Positions 1-5,936 of a stretch of DNA of 5,936 nucleotides are shown piece after piece (within the stretch, counting starts at the first letter, position 1; the number at the start of each line of letters is the position of its first letter). The stretch covers positions 1 to 5,936 of the forward strand of contig NZHJ01000036.1 in NCBI GenBank assembly GCA_002691265.1, written 5' to 3'. The notes under the pieces are model-generated. The model was not told the origin of the DNA and ran no database searches. It was given only the letters and a program-made list of their open reading frames with translations. This DNA comes from Flavobacteriaceae bacterium (GTDB lineage: Bacteria; Bacteroidota; Bacteroidia; Flavobacteriales; Flavobacteriaceae). The position numbers and the translations under genes are program-made.

Positions 1-1
1 C

Positions 2-130
2 GTTGACTACCATCAACCCACTGATACAGCTGAAAAAATTCTATATGACTTATATAAGAAAAGAGTTAAGTTAATTTTTCACACCACGTGGGAGTTAGCG
101 AACAGTGATGAAAGAATAAAACTAAATTAA
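2..130 (+). CDS. M28-family zinc peptidase, C-terminal fragment (5' end outside window)
   Basis: An open frame enters from the left edge (first complete codon at base 2) and runs 42 codons to TAA at 128-130. The fragment begins VDYHQPTDTAEKI and ends with a helix containing TTWELANSDERIKLN. In M28 aminopeptidases the motif Y-H-x-P-x-D-T near the C-terminus carries the last metal-ligand histidine of the two-zinc site (here the fourth residue), and the following helix ending in W-E-L-A-N is typical of the flavobacterial members. These enzymes are usually exported and remove N-terminal residues from peptides. The catalytic Asp and Glu and any signal peptide lie outside the window, so exact substrate and location cannot be judged. 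It is the only rightward gene seen and converges on the SnoaL-like gene across a shared terminator. The family call is fairly firm despite the short fragment. Confidence 0.8.
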   Translation, partial: VDYHQPTDTAEKILYDLYKKRVKLIFHTTWELANSDERIKLN

Positions 131-137
131 ACAAAAT

Positions 138-168
138 AAAAAACCCTCAATTTCTTGAGGGTTTTTTT
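138..168. terminator. Bidirectional intrinsic terminator between convergent genes
   Basis: The stem is CCCTCAA (144-150) paired with TTGAGGG (155-161) around a TTTC loop (151-154). It is extended by A-T pairs from the A-run at 138-143 and the T-run at 162-168. The 10 bp core is perfect, and a T-run follows the hairpin when read in either direction. It begins 7 bases after the M28 stop and lies 17 bases beyond the SnoaL-like stop, so one hairpin can serve both convergent genes. Confidence 0.9.
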
Positions 169-185
169 GTAATTATTTTTGATAA

Positions 186-707
186 TTATCTCTGGTAGGT
201 TCCTGCAATTTGACTTGGTATACTACTTACATCAAACCAATCTGCAAAGTTGTGCACTTTACCATCCTCGTTGAATTGAGCAACACCCATCCATTTATAT
301 GAAACTTCTACTCCAGTCTCAGGATCGTTAAACACCCAATTTCCGTATATCCTTAAACCATTAGGAGACGCTGATGTTTCCTCTGTTGAATATAAGCTAC
401 CTCCATAGTAAACATCTTCAGTAAATTTGATGTTATCAAATGTACTGATGTAAAAATTAACAGCTGCAGTTAAATCTTCTTTAGATTTGTTAACATTCAT
501 TACAGCCTCAGGATTATTCCATTTTAACGAATCTGCAAAAATACTCATAACTTTTTCTGGATCCTCAGAACCAAAACCACTTACAACATCTTTCCATGAT
601 TCAACATTTTTATTAAAAGTTGCAATGTCTTCAGCAGAAGGAACGGAATTATTATCACAATTATACATTAATGATAACATTAAAATAGATAAGAAAATCT
701 TTTTCAT
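186..707 (-). CDS. SnoaL/NTF2-like predicted lipoprotein
   Basis: The 173-residue protein begins with a lysine-containing, hydrophobic export signal (residues 1-16) followed by Cys17, so it is probably a lipoprotein. The lipobox L-M-Y-N-C is a poor match to the usual L-[AS]-[GA]-C, though Bacteroidota lipoboxes vary. The mature part, about residues 30-165, has the SnoaL-like/NTF2-like pattern: an N-terminal helix (ESWKDVVSGF), a D-P-E-x-V-M helix with F-A-D-S-L-x-W, a middle helix with FYISTFDNI, and beta strands around GNWVFND and YKWMGVAQFNEDGKV. Such domains form a cone-shaped pocket used for catalysis or ligand binding; the ligand is unknown here. The start lies 40 bases after the GH3 stop with no clear promoter between, so co-transcription is likely. 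No Shine-Dalgarno is visible upstream. The fold is reasonably clear; the function is not. Confidence 0.75.
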   Translation of the reverse strand: MKKIFLSILMLSLMYNCDNNSVPSAEDIATFNKNVESWKDVVSGFGSEDPEKVMSIFADSLKWNNPEAVMNVNKSKEDLTAAVNFYISTFDNIKFTEDVYYGGSLYSTEETSASPNGLRIYGNWVFNDPETGVEVSYKWMGVAQFNEDGKVHNFADWFDVSSIPSQIAGTYQR

Positions 708-747
708 GAAATTTAATATTTGTTTTGTTAATTTGATAAAGTTAGTA

Positions 748-3075
748 TTAATCTCCTAAATAAAATGTTTTTTCAATATTAAAGTTTGTATTCTTTAAAT
801 CTTCGTCCCTAGAAGAATTACCCACTAGGATATCAAAATCACCCGCCTCAACAACATAATTCATATCTGAATCATAATAAGCAAAATCTGATTTATTCAA
901 TTCAAATACGATTTCTTTTGATTCTCCTGGCTTCAAACTAACCCTCTGGTAGGCTTTTAATTCTTTTACTGGTCTAGTTATACTACTATATTTATCAGAA
1001 ATATAAAGCTGAACAATCTCATCACCAGTTATTTCACCAATATTTTTTACATTAACTGAAACACTCAGGACACCTTTTTTAAATTTTGAACTGTTTAGTT
1101 TTGGTGAACTAATATCAAATTTTGTGTAGCTGAGACCAAATCCAAATGAATAGAGTGGTTTATTAGTTTGCATGGCATAGTCTCTAAAATACATTGAATG
1201 CTTATGATTATAAAACATTTTTAATTGACCAACTGTTCTTGCTACAGTCAGGGGCAACTTTCCACTTGGATTTATTTTACCAAACATAATTTCAGCAACT
1301 GCCAAACCCCCAAAACTTCCTGGCTCCCATGCTTCTATTATTGCATTTATATTTTCGGAGATCCATGGCTCTGATATTGGTCTTCCATTGACATAAACTA
1401 CAATTATATTTTTTCCAGACTCCTTTAATCTCATTGCCAAATCTAATTGATTTCCTGCCAAATTAAGTTCAGCTCTAGCTGTATTTTCTCCTGCTGTTTT
1501 TTGATTCCACTTATATCTCATTGAATTATCTCCAATAACAAGCACAACTAAATCATATTCGTTTGCAACTTCAATTGTTTTACTAATATCTTTTTTTGAA
1601 ATCTTTTTAATATTTTCATTTGAATCGTGGTAATCAACTAAATAACCCATTTCATTACCAATTTTTTTAATTCCCTCAAATACTGTGTATACATTTTCAT
1701 CAGGCTGAGCACTGTGCCAATCCCCTAATATTGATTGGTTATTAGCATTCGGTCCAGTTACTAATATTTTATTTTTTGAATTTTTTGGGGTTTTTAATGG
1801 TAATACATCATTATTTTTTAACAAAACTATGCCTTGTCTAGCTAGTTTTAAAGCTGTTTTTGTGTGATACTGACTGAATATTTTTTCTGGAATATCATCT
1901 TCATCTACAAATCTATTTTCAAATAGACCCAACCTAAATTTTGCCTCTAATATTTTTGAACATGCATAATTTACTCTTTCCTCAGACAATAAACCTTCAT
2001 TTACTAGTTCAACCACTAATTCTGGGAAGTTTGGACCATGCATATGCATATCAATTCCTGCATCAACGGCAAGATATATAGCTTCTTTGAAATTTCTTGC
2101 AACTTTATGTAAAGTTTCTAGTCTTTCAATATCTAACCAATCGCTAACATAAAAACCATCAAACTCCCATTCATTTCTGATAATATTTGTCATTAGTTTT
2201 TTATTTGAATGTGATGGTACACCATTTACCTCATTATGAGCGGCCATAATCGAAAACACTCCTGCCTCAATAGCACTTTTATAGGGTGGTAGATATATCT
2301 CATTTAAAGTTCTTTCAGAAATATCCATAGGTGATAAATTTAGACCATTAATAGGCTCGCTTCCAGCAATTAGATGTTTTGCACAAGCAATAACTTTATT
2401 AGTTCCTGTAAAATCTCCCTGTTGAAGTCCATTTATCATGGCAGTACCCATTTGAGTTACTAAATATGGATCTTCTCCAAAGGTTTCTCCAACTCTACCC
2501 CATCTAGCATCTCTCATAACATCAATGTTAGGTGTGAATGCCCAATGCGAACCTGTAGACCTCATTTCATGAGCAGTCTGGACACCAACATCATATGAGT
2601 TATTTTCATCCCAAGTTGAAGCAATTGTTATTGGGGATGGATAAACTGTAGCTCCTCTGTACAAAGCATTTCCATGTATTGCATCAATTCCGATAAGTAA
2701 TGGTATTTTCAACTTAGATTTATTTGCCAACTGCTGTAAATAGTTAGCCTCCTCAGCGGTAATTACATGTAAAAAAGAACCTATTTGTCCATTAATAATC
2801 ATTTTCTTAACATCTTCAGAAAACACCCCTTTATAAAATCCTTGAGCATCACTTTTTTTCATACCCTCAGGTGATAAATCTTTTTCTGCTTTTTTCATGT
2901 GCTCAAGCCCAACGAACTGGTTCATTTGGCATGCTTTTTCATACAGAGTCATTCTATTCATTAGGTCGTCTACTCTCTTTGCAACATCAAGATCAGAATC
3001 AAGGTATGGGTATAGGCTGTTTTGAGAAAAAATAAATGATGAAATAACGAATATAAGAATTTGAAAAACTTTCAT
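748..3075 (-). CDS. bglX: Glycoside hydrolase family 3 beta-glucosidase, periplasmic (BglX-like)
   Basis: This is a complete 775-residue GH3 enzyme of usual BglX length. Residues 1-18 form a signal peptide ending FSQ, with no lipobox, so signal peptidase I export to the periplasm is expected. The GH3 N-terminal barrel spans about 25-385, with substrate-site residues in GIDAIHG (Asp131), the RWGRVGETFGEDPYL block (191-205), Lys233-His234, and the nucleophile Asp312 in VSDW. The alpha/beta sandwich domain spans about 410-620. Glu530, in GENTARAELNLAGNQ, aligns with the HEASSR region of E. coli BglX and is the likely acid/base. A fibronectin III-like domain occupies about 665-757. The enzyme should release terminal beta-linked glucose from oligosaccharides; the substrate linkage (laminarin, cellobiose or other) cannot be read from sequence, and some homologues act on xylosides. 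The start is set by the signal peptide. A terminator-like hairpin lies 17 bases upstream, and a lipoprotein gene follows. Confidence 0.93.
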   Translation of the reverse strand: MKVFQILIFVISSFIFSQNSLYPYLDSDLDVAKRVDDLMNRMTLYEKACQMNQFVGLEHMKKAEKDLSPEGMKKSDAQGFYKGVFSEDVKKMIINGQIGSFLHVITAEEANYLQQLANKSKLKIPLLIGIDAIHGNALYRGATVYPSPITIASTWDENNSYDVGVQTAHEMRSTGSHWAFTPNIDVMRDARWGRVGETFGEDPYLVTQMGTAMINGLQQGDFTGTNKVIACAKHLIAGSEPINGLNLSPMDISERTLNEIYLPPYKSAIEAGVFSIMAAHNEVNGVPSHSNKKLMTNIIRNEWEFDGFYVSDWLDIERLETLHKVARNFKEAIYLAVDAGIDMHMHGPNFPELVVELVNEGLLSEERVNYACSKILEAKFRLGLFENRFVDEDDIPEKIFSQYHTKTALKLARQGIVLLKNNDVLPLKTPKNSKNKILVTGPNANNQSILGDWHSAQPDENVYTVFEGIKKIGNEMGYLVDYHDSNENIKKISKKDISKTIEVANEYDLVVLVIGDNSMRYKWNQKTAGENTARAELNLAGNQLDLAMRLKESGKNIIVVYVNGRPISEPWISENINAIIEAWEPGSFGGLAVAEIMFGKINPSGKLPLTVARTVGQLKMFYNHKHSMYFRDYAMQTNKPLYSFGFGLSYTKFDISSPKLNSSKFKKGVLSVSVNVKNIGEITGDEIVQLYISDKYSSITRPVKELKAYQRVSLKPGESKEIVFELNKSDFAYYDSDMNYVVEAGDFDILVGNSSRDEDLKNTNFNIEKTFYLGD

Positions 3076-3092
3076 TTTATAAAAATAAAGAT

Positions 3093-3120
3093 AAAAACCC
3101 TCACTAAAGAGGGTTTTTTT
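3093..3120 (-). terminator. Intrinsic terminator after the T9SS-protein gene, in the bglX leader
   Basis: On the minus strand an A-run leads into CCCTC (3113-3109), a six-base loop (3108-3103), GAGGG (3102-3098) and TTTTT (3097-3093). The A and T runs extend the stem to about 10 bp. It starts 30 bases after the stop of the upstream gene, as expected for its terminator. It ends only 17 bases before the bglX ATG. The plus strand also shows a seven-T run after the hairpin, so it could act in both directions, although no rightward gene is seen here. Confidence 0.8.
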
Positions 3121-3150
3121 AATCTATCTATCAAAATTTATAATTTTAAA

Positions 3151-4809
3151 CTATTTAACTATTAGTTTGGATTTATGAAGTTGACCATTTACATTAATTT
3201 CAACAATGTAAGTACCTTGATTTAAAGATGAAATATCGATTCTATTCTCATCAGTTATTAAATCATATACTTTTCTTCCCATAATATCAAAAATCTTAAT
3301 GGCTTTTGAATAATTATAGTCCATTTTAATATTCAAAAACTGTTCTGTTCTGTCTATAGGATTAGGAAATAAGCTAATCTCATTAATATTAAATTCATTT
3401 GTTGATAACTCATTATTTGAACCAATAACCAAATTCATTAGAGAGGTATTATCATCAACATAATTATAGTATTCACATGTTGAATTAACAAATGTACCTG
3501 TTTGAACAGCAGGATAAGGATAATTAGTAGCATCCTCCGGTAAAACGGTGAAATCAGATAAATTACCAGCAATAAATTTTCTTACACCGCCTTCGAATCC
3601 AGTTGATACCTCATCACCTGGGCCCATCCAAACCTGAACAATTATATCATCATTTGCGGAAACTTCAACACCATTTCCGTTTAAGTTTCCATAGCCAGGC
3701 AAAAATTCTAAAGGAACAGTTATCACAGTTTGATGGTCTTCAGGGGTTATCTCAAAATTTAATTTAAATGCAATTAGCTCCCAGTAGGCTTGATTTTGTC
3801 CTACATTAGTTGTGCCTACTCCACCATTGGTTTGTCTGTACAAGAAAATATTTTGATATGGTGTTCCTGCATAATCTGTAACCGGTAAATCAGGATTGTA
3901 ATTACCCTCAGCATCAGAGTACCATATACCCAATTCAACGGCACCAATTGTTACGGTTCCCTCATATCCAAAATCAGCAGGTATATAACTTCTTGTATAC
4001 AGTTGAGCATCGACATTAGTAACAGTATCACCAGAAGCAATTTCAGAAATTATTGAATAACCCACTTCCCAGAACCATGTACCCTGATTAACCCATTGCG
4101 TCGAAATTTCATCACCAGACATTGCCTCAAAACTAAACTGCTCCGAATAGCCATCAGCCATTGTAATATCATCAAGTACTACAGTTCCATTCACTAATAC
4201 ATCTAAAACAGTTTCATTTCCAACTCCGCTGCCTATCCAGCCATCTCCATATGCGTCGGTTAATGTAATTATGTAAGGACCGTCAAGTGTCGCAGTAAAT
4301 GTGGTTTCAGGACATGAAAAACTTGTATCGTTAGCAGAACCAGCATATATAAAGTCATAAAATCCTTCTGTTGATTCACATATTTGTGAGGGCTCATGAG
4401 TTATTTCCTGCGAAGAATTGTGAGATAAAGTATTTTCCGCTGAAAATTCTCCAGCCTCCATGTTAGTGTACCATAGGTCTGGACCATCATTACCATTATC
4501 ATTCCAGTCACTTACCGATCCATCGTTACAAACGCCTCGATTAGTAAAATAATAGGGTGTTCCTGGCATTAGTCCTGGAATTGTGTGCGGGAAACCAGAA
4601 AATGTGTAGGTTGCTGCTGTCCCGTCTCCGGGTGTAAAAGTTTCGTAAGCTTTATATTCGATTTCGTAATAGTCAATTTGACTGTTATTATTGCCATTAA
4701 TAAACACATAATCTTCACCAGTCTCAAACCAAAAAATATCAGGATTTGGACATTGAGAGTAAATATTTGTGGATAATAAAATAATGACTAAAAAGTAGAA
4801 TTGTTTCAT
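3151..4809 (-). CDS. Secreted fibronectin III-like protein with T9SS type A sorting domain
   Basis: The 552-residue protein starts with a signal peptide (1-19, ending IYSQ). Residues about 20-112 resemble a fibronectin III domain: CPNPDIFWFE at the start, then YEIEYK, GLMPGTPYYF and RGVC. Residues about 145-262 contain a beta-rich module with ITLTDAYGDGWIGSG (about 190-204), LDVLVNG and a Trp-rich end. Similar D-x-x-G-D-G-W modules occur in many Bacteroidota secreted proteins. Residues about 265-470 are beta-rich and rich in Asn, Asp and Gly; I do not recognise a family there. The C-terminal 75 or so residues are a T9SS type A (Por) sorting domain: LFPNPI at 480-485, IFDIMGRKVYDL, and a final GTYIVEINVNG...SKLIVK. 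This tail directs passage through the outer membrane by T9SS and is then normally removed. No catalytic motif is evident, so an adhesin, binding or structural role is possible but unproven. It lies upstream of bglX on the same strand, separated by a hairpin. Confidence 0.85.
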   Translation of the reverse strand: MKQFYFLVIILLSTNIYSQCPNPDIFWFETGEDYVFINGNNNSQIDYYEIEYKAYETFTPGDGTAATYTFSGFPHTIPGLMPGTPYYFTNRGVCNDGSVSDWNDNGNDGPDLWYTNMEAGEFSAENTLSHNSSQEITHEPSQICESTEGFYDFIYAGSANDTSFSCPETTFTATLDGPYIITLTDAYGDGWIGSGVGNETVLDVLVNGTVVLDDITMADGYSEQFSFEAMSGDEISTQWVNQGTWFWEVGYSIISEIASGDTVTNVDAQLYTRSYIPADFGYEGTVTIGAVELGIWYSDAEGNYNPDLPVTDYAGTPYQNIFLYRQTNGGVGTTNVGQNQAYWELIAFKLNFEITPEDHQTVITVPLEFLPGYGNLNGNGVEVSANDDIIVQVWMGPGDEVSTGFEGGVRKFIAGNLSDFTVLPEDATNYPYPAVQTGTFVNSTCEYYNYVDDNTSLMNLVIGSNNELSTNEFNINEISLFPNPIDRTEQFLNIKMDYNYSKAIKIFDIMGRKVYDLITDENRIDISSLNQGTYIVEINVNGQLHKSKLIVK

Positions 4810-4873
4810 AATAATTTAATTATTTAGTTAATTTAATGAAATATTATCAAATGAACAGAAAAAAGATTATGTA

Positions 4874-4899
4874 ATTATAGATATTATAATGTCTGTCAA
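4874..4899 (-). promoter_or_regulatory. Weak candidate promoter for the T9SS-protein gene
   Basis: Within the 116-base gap between the tRNA-His terminator and the ATG at 4809, the minus strand has TTGACA (4899-4894), then TATAAT (4879-4874) after only 14 bases. The boxes match a sigma-70 consensus, but the spacing is short and Bacteroidota normally use TTG plus TAnnTTTG, of which no exact copy is seen in this gap. The rest of the gap is A+T-rich without other recognisable structure. Confidence 0.2.
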
Positions 4900-4925
4900 T
4901 AAATCAAAATAGGCTTATGTAATAT

Positions 4926-4951
4926 AAAAAACCCCCAATAAATGAGGGCTT
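4926..4951 (-). terminator. Intrinsic terminator of tRNA-His
   Basis: Read on the minus strand, AAGCCCTC (4951-4944) pairs with GGGGG plus UUU (4936-4929) around a seven-base loop (4943-4937), using two G-U wobbles. A six-T run (4931-4926) follows and partly joins the stem. It begins 9 bases after the tRNA 3' end, so it probably ends the short tRNA transcript. The opposite strand lacks a matching T-run, supporting minus-strand use. Confidence 0.75.
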
Positions 4952-4959
4952 AAATTTTG

Positions 4960-5034
4960 GGTGGAAGACCGGATTCGAACCGGCGACTTTCTGAACCACA
5001 ATCAGACGCTCTAACCAACTGAGCTACAACCACC
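4960..5034 (-). tRNA. tRNA-His (anticodon GUG)
   Basis: A full cloverleaf can be drawn on the minus strand. The D-arm is GCUC/GAGC with A14, G18-G19 and A21. The anticodon stem UCUGA/UCAGA encloses the loop UUGUGGU, with GUG at plus-strand positions 4997-4999. The variable loop is AAGUC, and the T-arm GCCGG/CCGGU holds UUCGAAU. The extra G-1 (5034) opposite discriminator C73 (4960) is the identity mark of bacterial tRNA-His. The acceptor stem pairs G1-U2-G3-G4 with C69-C70-A71-C72 and G7 with C66, but positions 5-68 and 6-67 are both U opposite U. CCA is not encoded; C73 is followed by CAA. A promoter lies immediately upstream and a hairpin downstream, so the gene is probably transcribed as a single unit. 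Confidence 0.95.
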
Positions 5035-5046
5035 ATATTAGGATTG

Positions 5047-5077
5047 CAAATGTAATTTTTTTGTATTTCTCTGCAAA
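5047..5077 (-). promoter_or_regulatory. Bacteroidota-type promoter of tRNA-His
   Basis: On the minus strand TTTG (5077-5074) is followed after exactly 19 bases by TACATTTG (5054-5047). This fits the known Bacteroidota primary sigma-factor promoter, TTTG near -33 and TAnnTTTG near -7. Transcription should begin about 5040-5043, leaving a leader of under ten bases before G-1 of the tRNA at 5034. The element sits in the 57-base gap after the bshB1 stop. Confidence 0.8.
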
Positions 5078-5091
5078 AAAGATATCAAAGA

Positions 5092-5808
5092 TTATTTTAA
5101 GACGCTTATGCTATCAATTAACGGAAGACGAGCCGAAATAAACCCCTCTGCATAATCGACGTTAGTAAGTCGACCCAAATCCCTAGCCCTGTACTCAATA
5201 CTATCAAGAAAATTCTTTGTTGAAATTGGCGTATTATGAATTGGTTCTTTCTCGTTATAAAACTGAGACTTAAATGACTTAACAGCTTTAATTTTTACAT
5301 TAAAATAATTGCTTATATCAACAACAAAATCCGGTTTTAAATTTTTCCATTGAATGTAATGATAAATATTTAACGGTCTCCACGGTTCCTGTTCTTTATT
5401 GTTATATTCAGTTACTATTTTCTTTAGTCCACTTAAAAAACATGAATCAATAACCAATTTAGCACCTCTTGGATGATCAATGTGTCTGTCATCAATTGCA
5501 TTGCATAAAATTATATCAGGTTTATATTTTCTAATTACTTGAATCAATTTCAATTGATGTTCTTCATCATTTTTAAAAAAACCGTCTTTCAAATTTAAAT
5601 TTTCACGAAAAGCAACATTCAAAATTTTGGCAGCATCGTTTGCTTCTTTTTCTCTGATTTTAGCACTTCCACGAGTACCTAACTCACCCTTGGTTAAATC
5701 TAATATTCCAACTTTTTTGTTGTTGGCAATTTCCTTTGCAATTGTCCCAGAACAACCTAACTCAACATCATCTGGATGTGCACCTATTGCTAAAATATCA
5801 ATTTTCAT
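5092..5808 (-). CDS. bshB1: Bacillithiol biosynthesis deacetylase BshB1
   Basis: The 238-residue protein is a PIG-L/LmbE-family zinc deacetylase of the BshB1 type. BshB removes the acetyl group from N-acetylglucosaminyl-malate to give glucosaminyl-malate, the second step of bacillithiol synthesis; BshC then adds cysteine. The enzyme is cytoplasmic and no signal peptide is seen. The metal site is intact: AHPDD gives His11 and Asp14 as ligands and Asp13 as the expected general base, and HIDH (109-112) gives His112 as third ligand. Further BshB1-type blocks are DLTKGELGTRG (37-47), NAIDDRHIDHPRG (103-115), YHYIQWKN and VDYAEGF near the C-terminus. Length is normal. The ATG at 5806-5808 begins directly with MKIDILAIGAHPDD, as in homologues. 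It follows the trans-sulfuration gene by 8 bases without a Shine-Dalgarno, so the two are probably one operon. bshA and bshC are not in the window. Confidence 0.93.
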   Translation of the reverse strand: MKIDILAIGAHPDDVELGCSGTIAKEIANNKKVGILDLTKGELGTRGSAKIREKEANDAAKILNVAFRENLNLKDGFFKNDEEHQLKLIQVIRKYKPDIILCNAIDDRHIDHPRGAKLVIDSCFLSGLKKIVTEYNNKEQEPWRPLNIYHYIQWKNLKPDFVVDISNYFNVKIKAVKSFKSQFYNEKEPIHNTPISTKNFLDSIEYRARDLGRLTNVDYAEGFISARLPLIDSISVLK

Positions 5809-5816
5809 AATTATCG

Positions 5817-5936
5817 TTAATTACAATTATTAAAGGCTTGCTCTATATCATTTTGTATATCTGGAACATCTTCTATTCCAACAGAGAATCTAATAAGATT
5901 ATCAGTAATACCCTGAGCTAATCTATCTTCAGCAGT
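5817..5936 (-). CDS. Trans-sulfuration PLP enzyme, C-terminal fragment (5' end outside window)
   Basis: An open frame entering from the right edge encodes 39 residues to TAA at 5817-5819. It reads TAEDRLAQGITDNLIRFSVG, then IEDVPDIQNDIEQAF. This matches the C-terminal end of the Cys/Met-metabolism PLP-dependent family, where the block [GI]-[ST]-[DE]-x-L-[IV]-R-[LF]-S-V-G-[IL]-E is nearly universal and its Arg binds the substrate carboxylate. Members include cystathionine gamma-synthase, cystathionine beta- and gamma-lyases, O-acetylhomoserine sulfhydrylase and methionine gamma-lyase. The catalytic lysine and the residues that separate these activities are outside the window, so no gene symbol is given. 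Its stop is 8 bases before bshB1, suggesting shared transcription of sulfur amino acid and thiol genes. Confidence 0.85.
   Translation of the reverse strand, partial: TAEDRLAQGITDNLIRFSVGIEDVPDIQNDIEQAFNNCN

Noticed and set aside
487..759. Rightward open frame of about 90 codons over the SnoaL-like gene
   Set aside because: It is antisense to the lipoprotein gene, shows no domain or export pattern of its own, and runs past the gene only by chance in A+T-rich spacer.
3489..3496. TACATTTG on the minus strand, a match to the -7 box of a Bacteroidota promoter
   Set aside because: It lies inside the T9SS-protein coding sequence and no TTG or TTTG is found at the required distance upstream.
4585..4776. 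Rightward open frame of about 63 codons with several Cys
   Set aside because: It lies wholly antisense to the fibronectin III-like region of the T9SS protein; its Cys-rich look comes from the reverse of Thr/Ala/Gly codons.
748..4809. Polysaccharide utilization locus
   Set aside because: No SusC, SusD, sulfatase, regulator or second carbohydrate-active enzyme is present; a GH3 and a T9SS cargo alone do not establish one.
5627..5833. Rightward hydrophobic open frame of about 68 codons
   Set aside because: It is antisense to the BshB1 N-terminus, whose metal site is intact; the hydrophobic stretch is a by-product of the reverse strand.

Overview
The window looks like chromosomal DNA from a Bacteroidota bacterium, most likely a marine-type Flavobacteriia. 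The evidence is strong A+T richness, a secreted protein ending in a type IX secretion (T9SS, Por) sorting domain, signal peptides ending in the flavobacterial S-Q pattern, start codons without Shine-Dalgarno sequences, a BshB1 (bacillithiol pathway) enzyme, and one clean Bacteroidota promoter (TTTG, 19-base spacer, TACATTTG) in front of a tRNA gene. The genus cannot be told from this sequence alone.

Layout: bases 2-130 (+) encode the last 42 residues of an M28-family zinc peptidase. It converges on the leftward genes across a near-perfect bidirectional terminator (138-168). All other genes lie on the minus strand. Read in transcription order from the right edge, they are: the last 39 residues of a PLP-dependent trans-sulfuration enzyme (5817-5936); bshB1, a GlcNAc-malate deacetylase, 8 bases later (5092-5808); tRNA-His(GUG) with its own promoter and terminator (about 4926-5077); a 552-residue secreted protein with an N-terminal fibronectin III-like region and a C-terminal T9SS sorting domain (3151-4809), followed by a terminator hairpin; a 775-residue GH3 beta-glucosidase of BglX type (748-3075); and a small SnoaL/NTF2-like predicted lipoprotein (186-707) 40 bases after it.

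There appear to be two functional groups. The right-hand pair (trans-sulfuration enzyme and BshB1) concerns sulfur amino acids and the low-molecular-weight thiol bacillithiol. The left-hand group is envelope-directed or secreted: a periplasmic glycosidase, a lipoprotein probably transcribed with it, and a surface or secreted T9SS cargo. No SusC/SusD pair or other carbohydrate-active enzyme is visible, so this is not demonstrably a polysaccharide utilization locus. No mobile element, CRISPR array or phage gene is seen.

The most unusual points are a tandem U-U mismatch in the tRNA-His acceptor stem, a terminator-like hairpin only 17 bases upstream of the GH3 start codon, and a roughly 200-residue stretch of the T9SS protein that I cannot assign to a family. 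I see no convincing evidence of a wholly new multi-gene system.
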